A stretch of DNA of 64,000 nucleotides from Irregularibacter muris. Its GTDB lineage: Bacteria > Bacillota > Clostridia > Eubacteriales > Garciellaceae. The position numbers and the translations under genes are program-made. Below are positions 62,748 through 64,000 of this stretch, piece by piece; within the stretch, counting starts at the first letter, position 1; every line of letters starts with the position of its first letter. A model generated the notes under the pieces. It was given only the letters and a program-made list of their open reading frames with translations, did no database searches and was not told where the DNA came from. The stretch spans positions 124,001 through 188,000 of the forward strand of contig NZ_JANKAS010000003.1 in assembly GCF_024622505.1 (NCBI RefSeq), in the 5' to 3' direction.

Positions 62748-63545
62748 TTAAATATATGGTTGTGTATTGGATGGAGCAGGTTCGTTTCCTAAGGCTTCTA
62801 GAAGTTTTACTCCCACTTCCTTAGCTGCCATAACTGCTTGCCTGACGGCTCCTGAATCTCCACTGATGAATAAAATCACTTCGTTGGTAAAGGAGGTGGT
62901 AGAAGGAGAAGCATAGCCTACGATGTCTACGTTGGCTGCCTTTACTGCGGTATCAGCAATGACAACCCCTATGGCTGCTGGTGCCCCTACAATAACGCCA
63001 AAGGCCTTTCCTATGGGAGCCCCCCAAGCTTTATTACAGGCATAACTAGCTCTAGCGGTATATTGTAGCTCGATATGCCCAGCACTATTGCCATAAACAT
63101 CTCCAAAGGTTCTATCTAATTCTTTTAGAGTGACTTCTACTGCTCTTTTGGCATCGGATACGTCTTCAGCACCAAATAAAATAAGGTTTCCATGACCGGC
63201 TCCCCCTTGGGTATCTCTAGGGAGTTCAATGGAAATGATTTCGGTATTGGTGGCTTTTACGGCTTCGTCTGCAGCCATGATTTGAGGGCCAGCCCCAGTT
63301 CGTCCACCGATGATACCAATGGATTTATATTTAGGATCTAATTTCATAAATTCGTGCAGGTTGTGATCAACATTAGCGATGACTAGGCCAATAGTTTCTC
63401 CTATGGCGGTACCTACAAATTCTGTAAGACCAGGATTGCCGATATTGGCTTTTGGTTGGGCTGTTTCTCCCTTGGGCGTTTCTTTATTGTCTCCTAATTG
63501 CTTTAATACTTCTTCCATCACTTTTTCCATTAAATTTTCTTCCAT
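62748..63545 (-). CDS. pduB: PduB, trimeric tandem-BMC shell protein
   Basis: 265 residues. An N-terminal helix MEENLMEKVMEEVLKQLG links the shell to the cargo in Salmonella. Two BMC domains follow (about 40-140 and 145-255): EFVGTAIGETIGLVIANVD, IISIELPRDTQGGAGHGNLI and GVIVGAPAAIGVVIADTAV. The start is the ATG 2 bases after pduA. In Salmonella, an internal start gives a shorter PduB'; a comparable internal Met is not obvious here. Confidence 0.94.
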   Translation of the reverse strand: MEENLMEKVMEEVLKQLGDNKETPKGETAQPKANIGNPGLTEFVGTAIGETIGLVIANVDHNLHEFMKLDPKYKSIGIIGGRTGAGPQIMAADEAVKATNTEIISIELPRDTQGGAGHGNLILFGAEDVSDAKRAVEVTLKELDRTFGDVYGNSAGHIELQYTARASYACNKAWGAPIGKAFGVIVGAPAAIGVVIADTAVKAANVDIVGYASPSTTSFTNEVILFISGDSGAVRQAVMAAKEVGVKLLEALGNEPAPSNTQPYI

Positions 63546-63547
63546 CT

Positions 63548-63844
63548 TTAATTGCCTCCTTTATTCTCTACTCTAGTGGGTAATATGTTTTCCACATCTG
63601 TATGAGGTCTTGGAATGACATGAACAGAGACTACTTCTCCCACTCTTGTTGCTGCTGCACAGCCAGCGTCGGTAGCTGCCTTTACAGCCCCTACATCTCC
63701 TCTGACCATGACGGTCACTAATCCTGATCCTATTTTGTTGTATCCAATTAGGGATACGTTGGCTGATTTTACCATGGCATCAGCAGCTTCTATGGCTCCT
63801 ACCAGACCTCTGGTTTCAATCATACCTAATGCTTCGTTGGACAT
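63548..63844 (-). CDS. pduA: PduA, hexameric shell protein
   Basis: 98 residues from the ATG at 63844 (AGGGGGTTATACA upstream); a longer in-frame start is less likely. One BMC domain: [41 protein letters not shown] and [10 protein letters not shown]. It forms the facets, with a central pore for propanediol. It is the first gene of the operon. Confidence 0.94.
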   Translation of the reverse strand: MSNEALGMIETRGLVGAIEAADAMVKSANVSLIGYNKIGSGLVTVMVRGDVGAVKAATDAGCAAATRVGEVVSVHVIPRPHTDVENILPTRVENKGGN

Positions 63845-63896
63845 TGTATAACCCCCTTTTTGATTTTTGTTCACCTGTTGTAGTCGTTATCATTAC

Positions 63897-63902
63897 ATTA
63901 TA
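63897..63902 (-). promoter_or_regulatory. Possible -10 of the pdu operon
   Basis: Minus-strand TATAAT lies about 53 bases before pduA. The sequence 17 bases further upstream (TTCGAG) is a poor -35, so an activator is likely needed. No PocR or CcpA site is convincing. Confidence 0.35.
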
Positions 63903-63907
63903 AGTAT

Positions 63908-63932
63908 AAAAAAAAATGGCTCGAAAGCCATT
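63908..63932 (-). terminator. Intrinsic terminator upstream of the pdu operon
   Basis: Minus-strand AATGGCT / AGCCATT with a 4-base loop and a TTTTTTT run. It ends a minus-strand gene located beyond the window and isolates the pdu promoter, or serves as a leader attenuator. The remaining bases to 64000 show no feature. Confidence 0.7.
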
Positions 63933-64000
63933 ACACTAATTTTTTAAGTTCTGATAGATTTTTATGGAGTTTATTATGGGATGATACTTTTTTGTCCTAG

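Noticed and set aside
63843-63907. cre-like TGATAACGACTACA upstream of pduA
   Set aside because: It has two mismatches to the consensus within the conserved positions and no supporting half-site; catabolite control is possible but not shown.

Overview
The window looks like one stretch of chromosome from a low-GC, endospore-forming anaerobic Firmicute of the Clostridia. The pointers are an alpha/beta-type small acid-soluble spore protein, a CotH-family protein, strong AGGAGG ribosome sites with frequent GTG and TTG starts, and a B12-dependent diol-dehydratase microcompartment. An Alkaliphilus/Natronincola-like relative is my guess from gene content; no marker gene in the window settles it. I see no rRNA, tRNA, CRISPR array, transposase or phage gene.

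Layout. 1-4.2 kb: tail of a sodium:solute symporter, a spore protein, a uracil/xanthine permease and a GntR-ABC operon. 4.2-10.7 kb: a two-component system, a membrane-anchored HtrA-type protease and a VTC-domain / DUF4956 / CotH operon. A shared OmpR-type direct repeat in all three promoters suggests one regulon. 10.7-11.5 kb: a soluble chemoreceptor-like protein with an N-terminal Rossmann domain. 11.6-17.7 kb: a complete ribose operon, rbsRKDACB, with a perfect LacI-type operator. 17.8-23.3 kb: amidohydrolase, DUF503, threonine aldolase, ABC-F ATPase and exonuclease III. 23.5-25.5 kb: a cobalamin-riboswitch operon (PduO-like protein, DUF4430, ECF S component). 25.6-28.2 kb: a second GntR-ABC operon. 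28.5-29.9 kb: a MATE transporter. 29.9-37.6 kb: a sugar or cyclitol ABC transporter with two dehydrogenase/isomerase pairs. 37.7-44.4 kb: housekeeping and poorly characterised genes, including DUF421/DUF4363, DUF5685 with a J-domain protein, methylglyoxal synthase and ThpR. 44.4-49.4 kb: a GH4 / PTS EIIBC / NagA operon with a divergent RpiR regulator.

49.7-63.9 kb: a minus-strand Pdu-type bacterial microcompartment operon, in transcription order pduA-B-C-D-E-G-H-K-J-L-eutJ-pduM-N-O-P-S-T. It encodes shell proteins (A, B, K, J, N, T), B12-dependent diol dehydratase (CDE) and its reactivase (GH), cobalamin adenosyltransferase (O), a CoA-acylating aldehyde dehydrogenase (P), phosphotransacylase (L) and the PduS electron-transfer protein. 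A 175-bp imperfect palindromic element sits inside the operon between pduM and pduN. The propanol dehydrogenase, propionate kinase, diol permease and regulator are not in this window. The cobalamin-riboswitch operon at 24-25 kb plausibly helps supply the B12 that the dehydratase needs.

The least-described candidates are the regulon around 4.2-10.7 kb, including an in-frame stop near the end of its DUF4956 gene; the Rossmann-chemoreceptor fusion; the B12 operon whose PduO-like protein lacks the nucleotide-binding motif; and the dispersed palindromic elements.
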